Source: Desulfovibrio sp. An276
GTDB lineage: Bacteria > Desulfobacterota > Desulfovibrionia > Desulfovibrionales > Desulfovibrionaceae
Assembly (NCBI RefSeq): GCF_002159665.1
Contig: NZ_NFJC01000032.1
Coordinates: 1 to 33,786, forward strand
Direction: 5' to 3'
DNA length: 33,786 nt
Below the pieces are notes generated by a model. The model saw only the letters and a program-made list of their open reading frames with translations, had not been told where the DNA came from and did no database searches. A program made the translations under genes and the position numbers. Of the stretch, positions 16,636 through 25,393 are shown in pieces. Numbering within the stretch: position 1 is the first letter of the stretch; every line of letters starts with the position of its first letter.

Positions 16636-19600
16636 ATGGCTACTCCCAAGAAGAAAACCGTCTCCCCGACCCACAAGCTGCTTGTTTTCCTGTATCTTGA
16701 CGCTCTTTTGGTTCAGGGAAACGACAACGCGCTCCTGTATGGCCTGCTCGAGGAGATGTCCTGTCTGCCTTCTCGCGTGTATTTCCCGCAATCCATCAAC
16801 AATTACCGCAATTCCCTGTGGGAGGAGAACACGAAAGTTCAGGACGTGCCCGTCTACGAGGGAAAACACAATTGGAACATGAATGGGCTTGCCCGCTTCA
16901 GATTGACCCGGGAGCTCACAATGGACGTGGTGCTGTCAGCCGAGGTTTCCAGGGTTCTTGCGAACAATCGCTTCAAGGGCAATCTCTTTGCAAGGGGTGC
17001 TCACCATACCCTTGCCATCTTCTGCAAAAACGACAACAGACTGCGCCCTCTGAAAAACATGTCCGCCTCCGAGGTCGAGTGCGAAGCACGCTACATGTAT
17101 TTTTCCATGGCGGACTTTTCTCTTGACTGGGTGCGCTCGCGTACACCCCTGGCACAGTCCCTGATCTTTTTCGATCTGTATACTGCCTTTATGAAAGCAG
17201 GCATGGTGCACCCCCTCCTTGGTCAGCTTGCCGATTTGTACGACGAGGGTAAGATTGACTGTCCCTGGCTTGAGCCGGAAAAAATCGCTCTCCTGCACTT
17301 TTGGCGCAACAATCTGGACAAGGCCGAGGCGGCTGCAGCCCCCTTGAGGAAGAGCAGGGAGGTTACTCTCGATCAGCTGGCTGTCCTTCTCACCATCGAC
17401 TGCTTCCAGAAAAATCCTGCTTCCATGCAGCAGCTCACAAGCTGGATTAAGCTTTTCAAGAAGGGGCAGGGCACACGCCAGATGCCAAGCTTCTTCTTCT
17501 ACCCTGGCGTCGTGTTCAACCTGGTCCGTTTCCTCTATGGCACGCCAAAGGACCTTGAGGCCATGAGAGAGAACTATTGGGTCCTGCAAAAGGCAGATTT
17601 CGACAACTACGGCGCCTACGCCTGCGGTTTGCAGGGTCTTGCGGCCCTGGATGCCCTGGACAGGTTTCGCAACGGAGCCATTGACAACAACACGCTTTCC
17701 AAGCCGTCCTTTGCCGAAGAAGACCGGAACGCTCTCTCTGTTCTTGCGACTGCCTCCGCAAGGCTGCGCCTTGTCAAGGAATCGGATCCCGATCCCGAAG
17801 TCATGCGCAACTGGTATCTGCGCTGCGAAGGGCTTCCCAGCCTGCAGCGCTGCTTTGCAGATATCCTGCACGCCATTCCGGGCTACGACAAGGACGGTTC
17901 CTGGGCTAGGGATGATTCCTGCAGCCTGCTTAATATGGCAGACCTTGTACAGGATATGCCCGTTTGGCAGTACCGTCTTGCTGCCCTGGAAAAGATCGCA
18001 AGTACCGATGCTCCCGAGGAGCGCAAGAAGCGTCTTTTCTGGGTAGTGGATTTTAGCGAGAGGAGAGTCTACGCCAAGGAACAGGTCCTCGGTGTTCGGG
18101 GCTGGAGCAAGGGCAAGGATGTTTCCTTAAAGCGCCTTGCCGAACGGTCCGGCGACGTGGACCACTTGACGGACGTGGACTGGCGCATAGCTGCCGGCAT
18201 CGAGCAGGAGCGCAGCTGGTGGACCCCTGTCTATGTCCTGCACCTTGTCGACTGCTGCGAAGCCCTTTGTCAGAGCAACATGGTCTTTGAGCAAAGCGGA
18301 AACAGCTACAAGCCCATAAGATTTGTGAAGGCGAACCTCACCTTCAATCTGAAGGACAACGGCAGCAACGGCTATTTCCTGAAGCTCGGGAACAGCGAGG
18401 CCTTCGAGAACTACAGGGGACAGGAGCTCGTCATTTCCCGCAAGGATGATGTGATCTCTGTCTACAAGCTGGGCCCCATGGAAAAACAGGTTGCAGGCCT
18501 TCTTGCCAATGGACTGACCTTCCCGAAGTCAGAGCTTTCCAGGGTCCTTGGGCTTACGCGCTCGAAACTCAACATCGATGTGGAGACTGAGGGTGTCGAG
18601 GCCGAGGACGTGGAGGAGGTGACAACCCCTGTCCTGCAGCTGGAGCAGACAGCGTCCGGCTTTGAGGGTGTGTGCGGCGTACGCCCCTTTGGCTTGCCTG
18701 GCACAGCATTTTTCCAGACAGCAACAGGCATTGAGACCCCTCTGGCCACAGTGCCACTGGAAATCCCTGCCAGTCCGTCCGCTGAGCCCGAACCAGAGCC
18801 CGAGCAGACAAAGGGAAAACGGGGCACAAAATCCGCAAAATCCCGCGCGAAAGCTTCTGAGGGGAAGACTCCTCCCCTGGAAGAAGACCAGCCCGAGAAC
18901 GTGCCCATGAAGACAGTGCGCGTCGAGCGCAACTTCGGGGCCGAGCAGGCTGCCCTGGACAACCTTGTCAAGGCTTGCCCAACCCTTGCCCAGGGGCTGG
19001 ACAACGGCCACTGGTTCAGCGGCGATCTGGAAGAGGTGCTGACCCTGCTTGAGGAATTGCGCAAGAGTGGAGTGGAGCACAGCCTTGAGTGGCCCAAGGG
19101 CATGCGCCTGAAGCTCAAGGGGCAGCTGGACGCAACCAGCATCAAGGCGAGGATTGGCTGGACATCCAACGACTGGTTCGGCATCTCCGGCACAGCCCAG
19201 CTTGACGACAACGAGATGATCCCCCTGACAGGCCTTCTGAATTCTCTTAAGGGAAGCCGTTTCGTGTCCCTGGGGGACGGAGAGTACGTAGCCCTCACAG
19301 CGGATTTGCGCCGCAAGCTCTCGAGCCTCAAGCTCGTGACCTCTGAGACAAAGAAGGGCGACTATCAGGTAAACGCCCTGGCTTCGGCTGCAGTGGAGCA
19401 GGCCCTGGCAGACATGGAAGTCGAGGTGGATCCCAAGTGGGAGAATAATCTCGAGCGCATGCACAGGGCCTTTGCCACAACACCTGCTGTGCCCTCCCTC
19501 TTGCGGGCAGATTTGCGCGAATACCAGCGCGAGGGCTACGAGTGGATGCAGCGCCTTGCCATCTGGGGCGTTGGCGCCTGCCTTGCCGACGACATGGGCC

Positions 19601-20883
19601 TTGGCAAGACTGTCCAGTCCATAGCAGTTCTCTTGAACCAGGCTGCGCATGGTCCCTGCCTTGTGGTGGCACCCACCTCGGTGTGCGGCAACTGGGATCT
19701 TGAAATCGGCCGCTTTGCTCCCTCCCTCAATGTGGTGCGCTTCGGGCACACTGGTCGCGAGGCAACCGTAAAGGCCCTTGGTCCCAACGACGTGCTTGTC
19801 ATGGGATACGGCCTTTTGCCCAATGTGCAGCCCCTTCTTGCCAAGGTCCAGTGGTCCATGGTTATCTTCGACGAGGCCCAGGCGCTCAAGAACGCTGCCA
19901 CCAAGAGAGCCAAGGCAGGCAAGAAGATTCAGGCAGACTTTCGCCTTGCGCTCACGGGCACACCCATTGAAAACAGCATCGATGACCTCTGGAGCCTTTT
20001 CAACATTATCAATCCCGGTCTCCTGGGCTCCTGGGAGAACTTCACCCACCGCTACGGCCAGGCTGCAACGCCCGGAACACCTGCCTCAAAGGCCCTGCGC
20101 GCAGTTGTTCGCCCCTTCCTCTTGCGCAGACTCAAAAGCAGTGTTCTGGACGAGCTTCCGGAAAAGACCGAACAGAACATTATTGTTGAGCCCAATCCCA
20201 AGGAACTCGCCTTCTACGAGACATTGCGCAGAAGGGCTGTGGAAAAGCTCCACAGTTCCGAAAGCTCAAGCGGAGCCAAGCGCATCGAAATTCTGGCAGA
20301 GCTCACAAGGCTTCGCAGGGCCTGCTGCCACCCTGGTCTTGCCGATCCGGATATGATGAAGCTGGAAAAGTATAGCTCAAAGACCTTGACCTTCCTGGAA
20401 ACTGTCCAGGATCTCATACAATCTGGCCACAAGGTGCTGGCCTTCAGTCAGTTTACCACCTACCTTGCCCTCATCCGCGAGGCCCTGGAAGAGAAGGGTA
20501 TTTCCTTCCAGTATCTTGATGGCCAAACACCAGAGCTTGAGCGCAAGAAGCGCGTGGCAGCCTTCCAGAGCGGGCAGGGCGATGTCTTCCTGCTCTCGCT
20601 CAAGGCAGGCGGCACAGGCCTCAACCTGACAGCTGCGGACTACGTCATCCACCTGGATCCCTGGTGGAACCCTGCAGTGGAAGATCAGGCCTCGGACAGG
20701 GCGCACCGCATTGGTCAAAAGCGTCCTGTGACCATCTACCGCATGGTCCAGCAGGGCAGCGTGGAAGAAAAGATTCTGGCCCTCCACCAGAGCAAGCGCG
20801 AGCTGGCCGCAGACTTCCTCGAAGGCACGGAAACAAGCGTCAAGTCCCTCACAGAAGAGGATCTGCTCCGTCTCCTTCAGTAG
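16636..20883 (+). CDS. SNF2-family DEAD/DEAH-box helicase
   Basis: This 1415-residue protein has a complete Swi2/Snf2 ATPase in its last third. It shows YQREGYEWM and ADDMGLGKTVQSIAVLL (Walker A, about 988), VIFDEAQALKN (DEAQ box, about 1075), ALTGTPIENSIDDLWSLFN, then the helicase C lobe with AFSQFTTYLALI (about 1268), LSLKAGGTGLNLTAADYVIH and the arginine-finger block SDRAHRIGQKRPV. It is expected to translocate on double-stranded DNA and remodel nucleoprotein. The first 700 residues match nothing I recognise. A Pro/Glu/Lys-rich linker at about 711-755 joins them to a middle domain. I chose MATPKKK at 16636 because the upstream in-frame start lies in non-coding-like sequence, although the ribosome site is weak. 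It appears monocistronic, and its role in the cell is unknown. Confidence 0.93.
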   Translation: MATPKKKTVSPTHKLLVFLYLDALLVQGNDNALLYGLLEEMSCLPSRVYFPQSINNYRNSLWEENTKVQDVPVYEGKHNWNMNGLARFRLTRELTMDVVLSAEVSRVLANNRFKGNLFARGAHHTLAIFCKNDNRLRPLKNMSASEVECEARYMYFSMADFSLDWVRSRTPLAQSLIFFDLYTAFMKAGMVHPLLGQLADLYDEGKIDCPWLEPEKIALLHFWRNNLDKAEAAAAPLRKSREVTLDQLAVLLTIDCFQKNPASMQQLTSWIKLFKKGQGTRQMPSFFFYPGVVFNLVRFLYGTPKDLEAMRENYWVLQKADFDNYGAYACGLQGLAALDALDRFRNGAIDNNTLSKPSFAEEDRNALSVLATASARLRLVKESDPDPEVMRNWYLRCEGLPSLQRCFADILHAIPGYDKDGSWARDDSCSLLNMADLVQDMPVWQYRLAALEKIASTDAPEERKKRLFWVVDFSERRVYAKEQVLGVRGWSKGKDVSLKRLAERSGDVDHLTDVDWRIAAGIEQERSWWTPVYVLHLVDCCEALCQSNMVFEQSGNSYKPIRFVKANLTFNLKDNGSNGYFLKLGNSEAFENYRGQELVISRKDDVISVYKLGPMEKQVAGLLANGLTFPKSELSRVLGLTRSKLNIDVETEGVEAEDVEEVTTPVLQLEQTASGFEGVCGVRPFGLPGTAFFQTATGIETPLATVPLEIPASPSAEPEPEPEQTKGKRGTKSAKSRAKASEGKTPPLEEDQPENVPMKTVRVERNFGAEQAALDNLVKACPTLAQGLDNGHWFSGDLEEVLTLLEELRKSGVEHSLEWPKGMRLKLKGQLDATSIKARIGWTSNDWFGISGTAQLDDNEMIPLTGLLNSLKGSRFVSLGDGEYVALTADLRRKLSSLKLVTSETKKGDYQVNALASAAVEQALADMEVEVDPKWENNLERMHRAFATTPAVPSLLRADLREYQREGYEWMQRLAIWGVGACLADDMGLGKTVQSIAVLLNQAAHGPCLVVAPTSVCGNWDLEIGRFAPSLNVVRFGHTGREATVKALGPNDVLVMGYGLLPNVQPLLAKVQWSMVIFDEAQALKNAATKRAKAGKKIQADFRLALTGTPIENSIDDLWSLFNIINPGLLGSWENFTHRYGQAATPGTPASKALRAVVRPFLLRRLKSSVLDELPEKTEQNIIVEPNPKELAFYETLRRRAVEKLHSSESSSGAKRIEILAELTRLRRACCHPGLADPDMMKLEKYSSKTLTFLETVQDLIQSGHKVLAFSQFTTYLALIREALEEKGISFQYLDGQTPELERKKRVAAFQSGQGDVFLLSLKAGGTGLNLTAADYVIHLDPWWNPAVEDQASDRAHRIGQKRPVTIYRMVQQGSVEEKILALHQSKRELAADFLEGTETSVKSLTEEDLLRLLQ

Positions 20884-20884
20884 T

Positions 20885-20905
20885 GCCCTTGCAGTCTGCA
20901 AGGGC
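20885..20905 (+). terminator. Stem-loop directly after the helicase gene
   Basis: GCCCTTGCA (20885-20893) pairs with TGCAAGGGC (20897-20905) around a three-base loop, two bases after the stop codon. It has no T-run, so it is more likely a 3'-end stabilising hairpin working with the stronger structure at 20940-20963. Confidence 0.4.
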
Positions 20906-20939
20906 GCGACAACAAAACGCCACTTGGGTGGCGCATTAC

Positions 20940-20970
20940 GGGGTCAGGTTCTTGCCTGACCCCTTGTTGT
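20940..20970 (+). terminator. Probable intrinsic terminator of the helicase gene
   Basis: GGGGTCAGG (20940-20948) pairs perfectly with CCTGACCCC (20955-20963) around a six-base loop and is followed by TTGTTGT. It sits 57 bases after the helicase stop and before the MATE gene on the same strand, separating the two transcription units. Confidence 0.6.
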
Positions 20971-21108
20971 CCCTCATTCCCAAGGGCACGCTGGCCTTGG
21001 GGCCCAGACTGCTGTTCCCTTGATCTCGAAAAAAGGCTATTGGGTCGCACAATCACAAGCAACCGGACACATTGTCCGACAACAGGGAAATTCCCAGCTT
21101 TATCACTT

Positions 21109-22503
21109 ATGGCTTTTCTTGTTTCTTCCCGGGAATTCGGAAATATCCTGCGCATAGGTCTTCCCATCTTTGTTGCCCAGCTCTCGCAGATTGGCATGAA
21201 CTTTGTGGACACCATCATGGCCGGCCGCTACGCTGCGCGCGACCTTGCCGGTGTCGCCATAGCCGGATCCCTTTGGGCTCCCATAACGCTCTTTGCCGTA
21301 GGCTGCCTTCTTGCCCTGCCAGGCATGTCCGCCCAGCTTGTGGGTGCCAGAAAGCCCGAAAGATCTGCCCATCTCTTGCGTCAGGGCATCTTTCTTGCGC
21401 TCTTCATGAGTGCAGTGCTCATAACGCTCCTGTACTTCATTTCGGAAAATCTGCACCTTTTGGGCATCGATAAAGAGCTTGCGCCCGTGACCTCAGGGTA
21501 TCTCAAGGCAATGCTTTTCGGACTGCCGGGCTTTCTGCTCTTCATTACAGTGCGTTCCTTTTTCGAGGGCTTTGGCAGGACAAGACCTGCCATGGTCATT
21601 GGCATTGTCTGCCTTCTGATCAATATTCCCTGCAACTATGTCTTTATCTACGGACATATGGGCATGCCGGAAATGGGAGGTGTAGGCTGTGGTGTCGCCA
21701 CCGCCATCTGCTACTGGTGCATGTTCCTCTCCATCTTCTTCTTCCTGCACAGGGATAAAACCCTGCGCAAGTATTCTTTCTTCGGAAAGGACAGGGTAGT
21801 AATCGAAGGCAAACGCCTTGATTTGCCGCTTATAGCCACAGTTGTGCGAATAGGCTTTCCCAATGCCGTAGCCCTCTGCATAGAGGTCTCGTCCTTTGCA
21901 CTCACTGCTCTTCTCCTGGCGCCCCTGGGCACAACGGTAGTCGCGGGGCATCAGATCACCATCAACTATTCGAGCATAGTCTTTTCCATACCCCTATCCA
22001 TTGGCATGACTGCGACCATACGCACAGGCCAGCTCCTGGGGGCAGCAAAATACATGCACGCGCGCTCTGCTGCGCACACAGCTCTTCTTTTGGGCTTTGT
22101 CATAGCCCTTGTCAGCATGACCCTGACCATGTGTTTCCGCTACGAGATAGCCTCGCTCTACAACAGCGACCCTGATGTCCTGGCGCTTGCTTCCTCGCTC
22201 ATGCTCTTGTGCGGCGCCTATCAGGTTGTGGACACCCTGCAGAACATAAGCTGCGGTGTCCTGCGCGGCTACAACGACACGCGCATCATCTTCATTGTCT
22301 GCCTCGTGGCCTATGGTCTTCTGGCACTTTGTGGCGGCTACGTGCTCGGCAGAACGGATCTCATTGTCCCTGCCATGGGAGCTGCAGGCTTCTGGGTTGG
22401 CTACATCGTAGCGCTTGCCTTCTGTGCCATCTGTTACACTGCAAGGCTGCATGTTTTGCACAGGCTTGATCCGGAAAAAATACGCCGCAAGCTGGCAAGG
22501 TAA
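21109..22503 (+). CDS. norM: MATE family multidrug/cation antiporter (NorM/MdtK-like)
   Basis: With the ATG at 21109 the protein has 464 residues, close to the length of NorM/MdtK. It consists of about twelve hydrophobic spans in two MatE repeats. The first opens ILRIGLPIFVAQLSQIGMNF and continues FVDTIMAGRYAARDLAGVAI and LLALPGMSAQLVGARKPERS, which match the E. coli MdtK/Vibrio NorM pattern in position and sequence. The second repeat contains IGFPNAVALCIEVSSFALTA and STTV-like ATIRTGQLLGAA. These inner-membrane antiporters expel cationic drugs and dyes in exchange for Na+ or H+. An in-frame TTG at 21040 would add a hydrophilic tail not expected in the family. Neither start has a good ribosome site. 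The substrate is unknown. Confidence 0.92.
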   Translation: MAFLVSSREFGNILRIGLPIFVAQLSQIGMNFVDTIMAGRYAARDLAGVAIAGSLWAPITLFAVGCLLALPGMSAQLVGARKPERSAHLLRQGIFLALFMSAVLITLLYFISENLHLLGIDKELAPVTSGYLKAMLFGLPGFLLFITVRSFFEGFGRTRPAMVIGIVCLLINIPCNYVFIYGHMGMPEMGGVGCGVATAICYWCMFLSIFFFLHRDKTLRKYSFFGKDRVVIEGKRLDLPLIATVVRIGFPNAVALCIEVSSFALTALLLAPLGTTVVAGHQITINYSSIVFSIPLSIGMTATIRTGQLLGAAKYMHARSAAHTALLLGFVIALVSMTLTMCFRYEIASLYNSDPDVLALASSLMLLCGAYQVVDTLQNISCGVLRGYNDTRIIFIVCLVAYGLLALCGGYVLGRTDLIVPAMGAAGFWVGYIVALAFCAICYTARLHVLHRLDPEKIRRKLAR

Positions 22504-22697
22504 AATATCTGATTATGAAAAAAGACGAGAGTGGCAACTCACGGTGAGCGTTGATCACAATTGACTGGTACGGTAGATATCAGCGGATACTTTGATGTTG
22601 GCTCCAAAGATATCATCCAGTAAGACAAGACATGTCCGAGTGCATCTATTATTCTGTTGATGCCTAAACCAGAAGTAGCAACCGCGATTTGCCTCTC
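22504..22697. other. Junction between MATE gene and low-GC ATPase/PIN insert
   Basis: Base composition changes within these 194 bases from GC-rich host to AT-rich insert. A short minus-strand frame, DDIFGANIKVSADIYRTSQL (about 22615 to 22558), looks like a decayed protein end but is unassigned. I see no terminal repeat or att-like duplication. Confidence 0.25.
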
Positions 22698-23162
22698 TCA
22701 AAAAGACTTGTGGGGGATACGATCATACCCTTGAAGATGTTTATCTTTTGACCAGATATATACACGATACAGTTCATAACGTTTACAAATGCGGTTCCAG
22801 TCCTCTATAATAGAAATATCTCCAAGACCTCGACCAATTGTTGCTCCTTCAAGAAAAGTGTCAAGCCATCTTTGAACTTGGTTTTCTTGATGAAATAGCA
22901 TAGCGATAAAAGGAGAAATCCCTTCAAGTGCCTTGCGTACTTCAATTATAAATCGCTCTGCAGCACCTCTTCTTCTCGTCCCATTTCCAATTTGGGCAAT
23001 GTGATTTCCACATTCAAGAATAGTTGCCATAGGAAGAAACGAATGTTCTTTTTGTCTTAGTTTTTGATCTAGCTCATCTATAGTAGAGGAATAGCATTGA
23101 GATTTACCTGGTATATTCAGAATTTCATCAAAAATAGATGTATCAATGAGGCAGATATCCAT
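22698..23162 (-). CDS. PIN-like domain protein (putative RNase effector)
   Basis: This 154-residue protein has a PIN-fold pattern of acidic residues. MDICLIDTSIFDEIL gives Asp7 after the first beta-strand, FLPMATILECGNHI gives Glu50, GRGLGDISIIEDW gives Asp115, and VYIWSKDKHLQGYD gives Asp140. PIN domains are Mg-dependent ribonucleases of VapC-type toxins and defence effectors. The start overlaps the end of the ATPase gene by 20 bases in another frame, indicating translational coupling and a joint function. The pair is AT-rich between GC-rich neighbours, so it was probably acquired. No antitoxin-like small gene is present, suggesting the ATPase restrains or activates the nuclease. The PIN call is from motif pattern and needs a profile search. 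Confidence 0.68.
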   Translation of the reverse strand: MDICLIDTSIFDEILNIPGKSQCYSSTIDELDQKLRQKEHSFLPMATILECGNHIAQIGNGTRRRGAAERFIIEVRKALEGISPFIAMLFHQENQVQRWLDTFLEGATIGRGLGDISIIEDWNRICKRYELYRVYIWSKDKHLQGYDRIPHKSF

Positions 23163-24480
23163 CTTTAGTTGCCTCTCGCAGTTCTTTAATCCATGCTAAT
23201 GCAGATGCCATGTATTCTTCTTCTGAGCGCTTGTCCTTGAGAAAAAAATCCAGTTTTTGGTTAGTAACAAGTTGTCCCAAAGAGTCTTGCGCCATGAGTT
23301 CTGGAAATCTGCGTATATCAGTAAGACGAGTAATTCGGCTATCGCCTTGCTCAGAGTCTCTGTAGCAGCAAATAACATTTTTCAATTCAGCATCATCTAC
23401 TGCATCGAGCAGCGCTGGATTATGTGTAGAAATAAGTATCTGAAGACTGCGTTTCAAAGCAATTTCTGAAATTTTTTGTAGAAGAGATTTTACTCTACTC
23501 GGATGAATTCCATTATCCATCTCTTCAATAATAATTAGTGATTTTTTATCTGCACTGAGTAACATTGCCCCAATGCAAAGAACACGCAATGTGCCATCTG
23601 ACAATAAAGGTACATCTATTTTCTTATTATTTTTTTCAAAAAACTCGTGTATGCGAAGCATAACATCATTGCGATCAGTTTTTATAAATGAAATATCTTT
23701 AATATCTTGTTTAGGAATAGATCGAATAATTTCTAATAAATTTCTTTTGACATCACTATTTTTACAAATAGTTGAAAGAACACTTGACAGATTTGAACCG
23801 TCTTCTTTTATTTGATGATCTCCAGAAGTAGCATATCCTCTCATTGTATTAGTATTTGGATAAAGAAAAAAAATATTTCGTAAATTCATACGGAATATTC
23901 TGGAAATAGCAATAATAATAAATTGTGAATTTTTGTCATCATTATGAAATAATGATGGTGATTCAAACTGATAAAAGGCTGGTCGTTGGTTACTACAGAG
24001 AATAGATGTACGTGTTTTTTTACTGTCTAGGTTGTTACAAGATACACTAACAAGATCTGGATATCCATAAAATGTAGCAGATGGGTGTTTATTTTCTGTG
24101 TGATACAGTGATAGCCCTGCATCATTACTTATTTTTTCCTCTTCAAAGACAAGTCTGTCTTTTTTATATCCTATTTTTAATGTCAAGATATTCCAGTTAG
24201 ACTCTTCAGACTGTGGAAGATGACATGTAAAGGTAATAGGCTTCGCAATATCCTTAAAAAGGTCACGTATATTTCCACGTATGTATGAGTCGTCCTTTTT
24301 AATAGCCTGCTCGATATCCTCTAATCTCATTCCCCCCGCAAGCTAATTCAGCAGACGTAGGGCCTCCAGGGCATTGCTCTTGCCGGACGCATTTGCACCT
24401 ACAAAAAAGGTAAGAGGAGTAAAATATAGCGTTGCATCTTCATAACTCTTGAAGTTTTGTATTTGCAATGATGCAAGCAT
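23143..24480 (-). pseudogene. AAA15/RecF-like ATPase interrupted by an in-frame TAG
   Basis: Read from the ATG at 24480 (AAGGAG six bases upstream) the protein starts MLASLQIQNFKSYEDATLYF and carries Walker A GANASGKSN (28-36). Codon 46 is TAG (24343-24345), and the same frame then continues LAGGMRLEDIEQAI to give 445 codons in total. The second part holds LLSDGTLRVLCIGAML (signature region), Walker B SLIIIEEMDNGIHPS (about 314-328) and the H-loop STHNPALLDA (about 351-360). These are the features of SMC/RecF-type AAA15/AAA21 ATPases that sense phage or DNA ends in PARIS, Septu and OLD systems. Conserved relatives carry a residue at this position, so it is probably a point mutation, sequencing error or recoded amber. 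The second part alone (ATG at 24330) lacks Walker A. The nuclease gene overlaps its end. Confidence 0.8.
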
Positions 24481-24526
24481 TGAGAACTCCTTGATAAAAG
24501 TATTCAGATTACATTCGTGCAATATC

Positions 24527-25009
24527 CTAAGGCATATTCGCAAGAAGCGGCGAGCAGTTTTCCTCAGTCCAGATGCTGAAGCCTTCTCTTTGCAGCATCT
24601 CGGCAAAAATCCCGTTCCCTGAAATGAGCCTGTGCGAGAAGGTTCCGTCGTAGATGCTGCCAAAGCCACAGGATGGGGATCTGCTCTTGAGTATTGCCAG
24701 ACGCAGGCCATGCTTCATGGCAATGTAGAGAGCCCGCCTTGCTCCCAGTTTGAAGGCGTGGCTCACGTCCGTGCCGTCCTTTGCGACAACCCTGGCCCCC
24801 TGTCTTTCGCTTGGGATACGCGGTGTGGGAAGCTCCCCCAGGACTTCGGGGCAGACAGGAAGGCACAGACCCCTTTCCTTTAAGGTCACAATGGCTTCTA
24901 CGGCATTGTCTCTGCCGTCATAGCGGCATTTTTCGCCAACCAGACAGGCAGAGACAAGGATCAGGGGCCTTTGCCGTCTTACAATGCGGCTCCTGACGCC
25001 GTGTAGCAT
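24527..25009 (-). CDS. DUF523/TudS-like iron-sulfur protein
   Basis: This 160-residue protein matches DUF523, the family of the 2-thiouracil desulfidase TudS. Motifs are ILVSACLVGEKCRYDG (Cys22, Cys28), LPVCPEVLGELPTPR (Cys53) and ILKSRSPSCGFG (Cys113). In TudS three cysteines bind a [4Fe-4S] cluster that removes sulfur from thiolated nucleobases. The C-terminal block FSIWTEENCSPLL is typical of the family. Start: an ATG at 25009 overlaps the TGA of the upstream gene (TGATG), so it is translationally coupled. The longer in-frame starts lie inside that upstream gene. The exact substrate here is unproven. It is followed after 47 bases by the acquired ATPase gene. Confidence 0.88.
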   Translation of the reverse strand: MLHGVRSRIVRRQRPLILVSACLVGEKCRYDGRDNAVEAIVTLKERGLCLPVCPEVLGELPTPRIPSERQGARVVAKDGTDVSHAFKLGARRALYIAMKHGLRLAILKSRSPSCGFGSIYDGTFSHRLISGNGIFAEMLQREGFSIWTEENCSPLLANMP

Positions 25010-25275
25010 CACTCCTTGCTTCCCTGTTTCCATGCGCCAACCAGGGGAAGCTGGGCTGTATCTGGCACAAGGGCCGCTTCCCACATTTCCTGGTAGTACA
25101 TGCTTGTGCCGGGATTCCAGGCAGTGGCTGCGCGATCGTCCCAGGCAACCTGAATGGGCCAGTCTGTGTGTCTGGTGAGCACTTCCTCAAAGGAATTCGC
25201 TTCCTCAATGGCCTCGTGGTAGAGGCGCAGTGTCATGTTGGGGCCTTTGAGAAAACGCACATGGTACTTGGGCAT
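25009..25275 (-). CDS. Hypothetical protein coupled to the TudS-like gene
   Basis: An 88-residue soluble protein starting MPKYHVRFLKGPNMTLRLYH, with GGAGGAAGT immediately before the ATG at 25275, a strong ribosome site. It is rich in aromatic residues (DWPIQVAWDDRAATAWNPG) and has no membrane span, cysteine motif or known fold that I recognise. The stop codon TGA overlaps the start of the DUF523/TudS-like gene, so the two form an operon and may work together. An upstream in-frame start at 25362 would cross a strong stem-loop at 25321-25349 and is rejected. Function unknown. Confidence 0.7.
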   Translation of the reverse strand: MPKYHVRFLKGPNMTLRLYHEAIEEANSFEEVLTRHTDWPIQVAWDDRAATAWNPGTSMYYQEMWEAALVPDTAQLPLVGAWKQGSKE

Positions 25276-25320
25276 ACTTCCTCCAAAAGGCAGGGGTGCG
25301 TACTTCCCCTTGCCGACAAA

Positions 25321-25349
25321 GGGCTCTTCCACATGTTGCGGAAGAGCCC
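25321..25349 (-). terminator. Stem-loop terminator of the YeiH-like transporter operon
   Basis: GGGCTCTTCC (25321-25330) pairs perfectly with GGAAGAGCCC (25340-25349) around nine bases. On the minus strand the stem is followed by CTTTGTC, a weak U-tract. It lies between the stop of the 54-residue gene at 25394 and the ribosome site at 25276. A 12-base palindrome, TGACCGCGGTCA, sits at 25370-25381. Confidence 0.55.
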
Positions 25350-25393
25350 TTGCAAAAACCACGGATCAGTGACCGCGGTCAACTACGTTCGAC

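Noticed and set aside
18529..20049. 506-codon minus-strand frame inside the helicase gene
   Set aside because: Antisense shadow. The helicase motifs are on the plus strand and uninterrupted.
22698..24480. Reading the ATPase/PIN pair as a classic toxin-antitoxin module
   Set aside because: PIN toxins are normally paired with a small DNA-binding antitoxin. Here the partner is a large ATPase, so a defence-type pair fits better.
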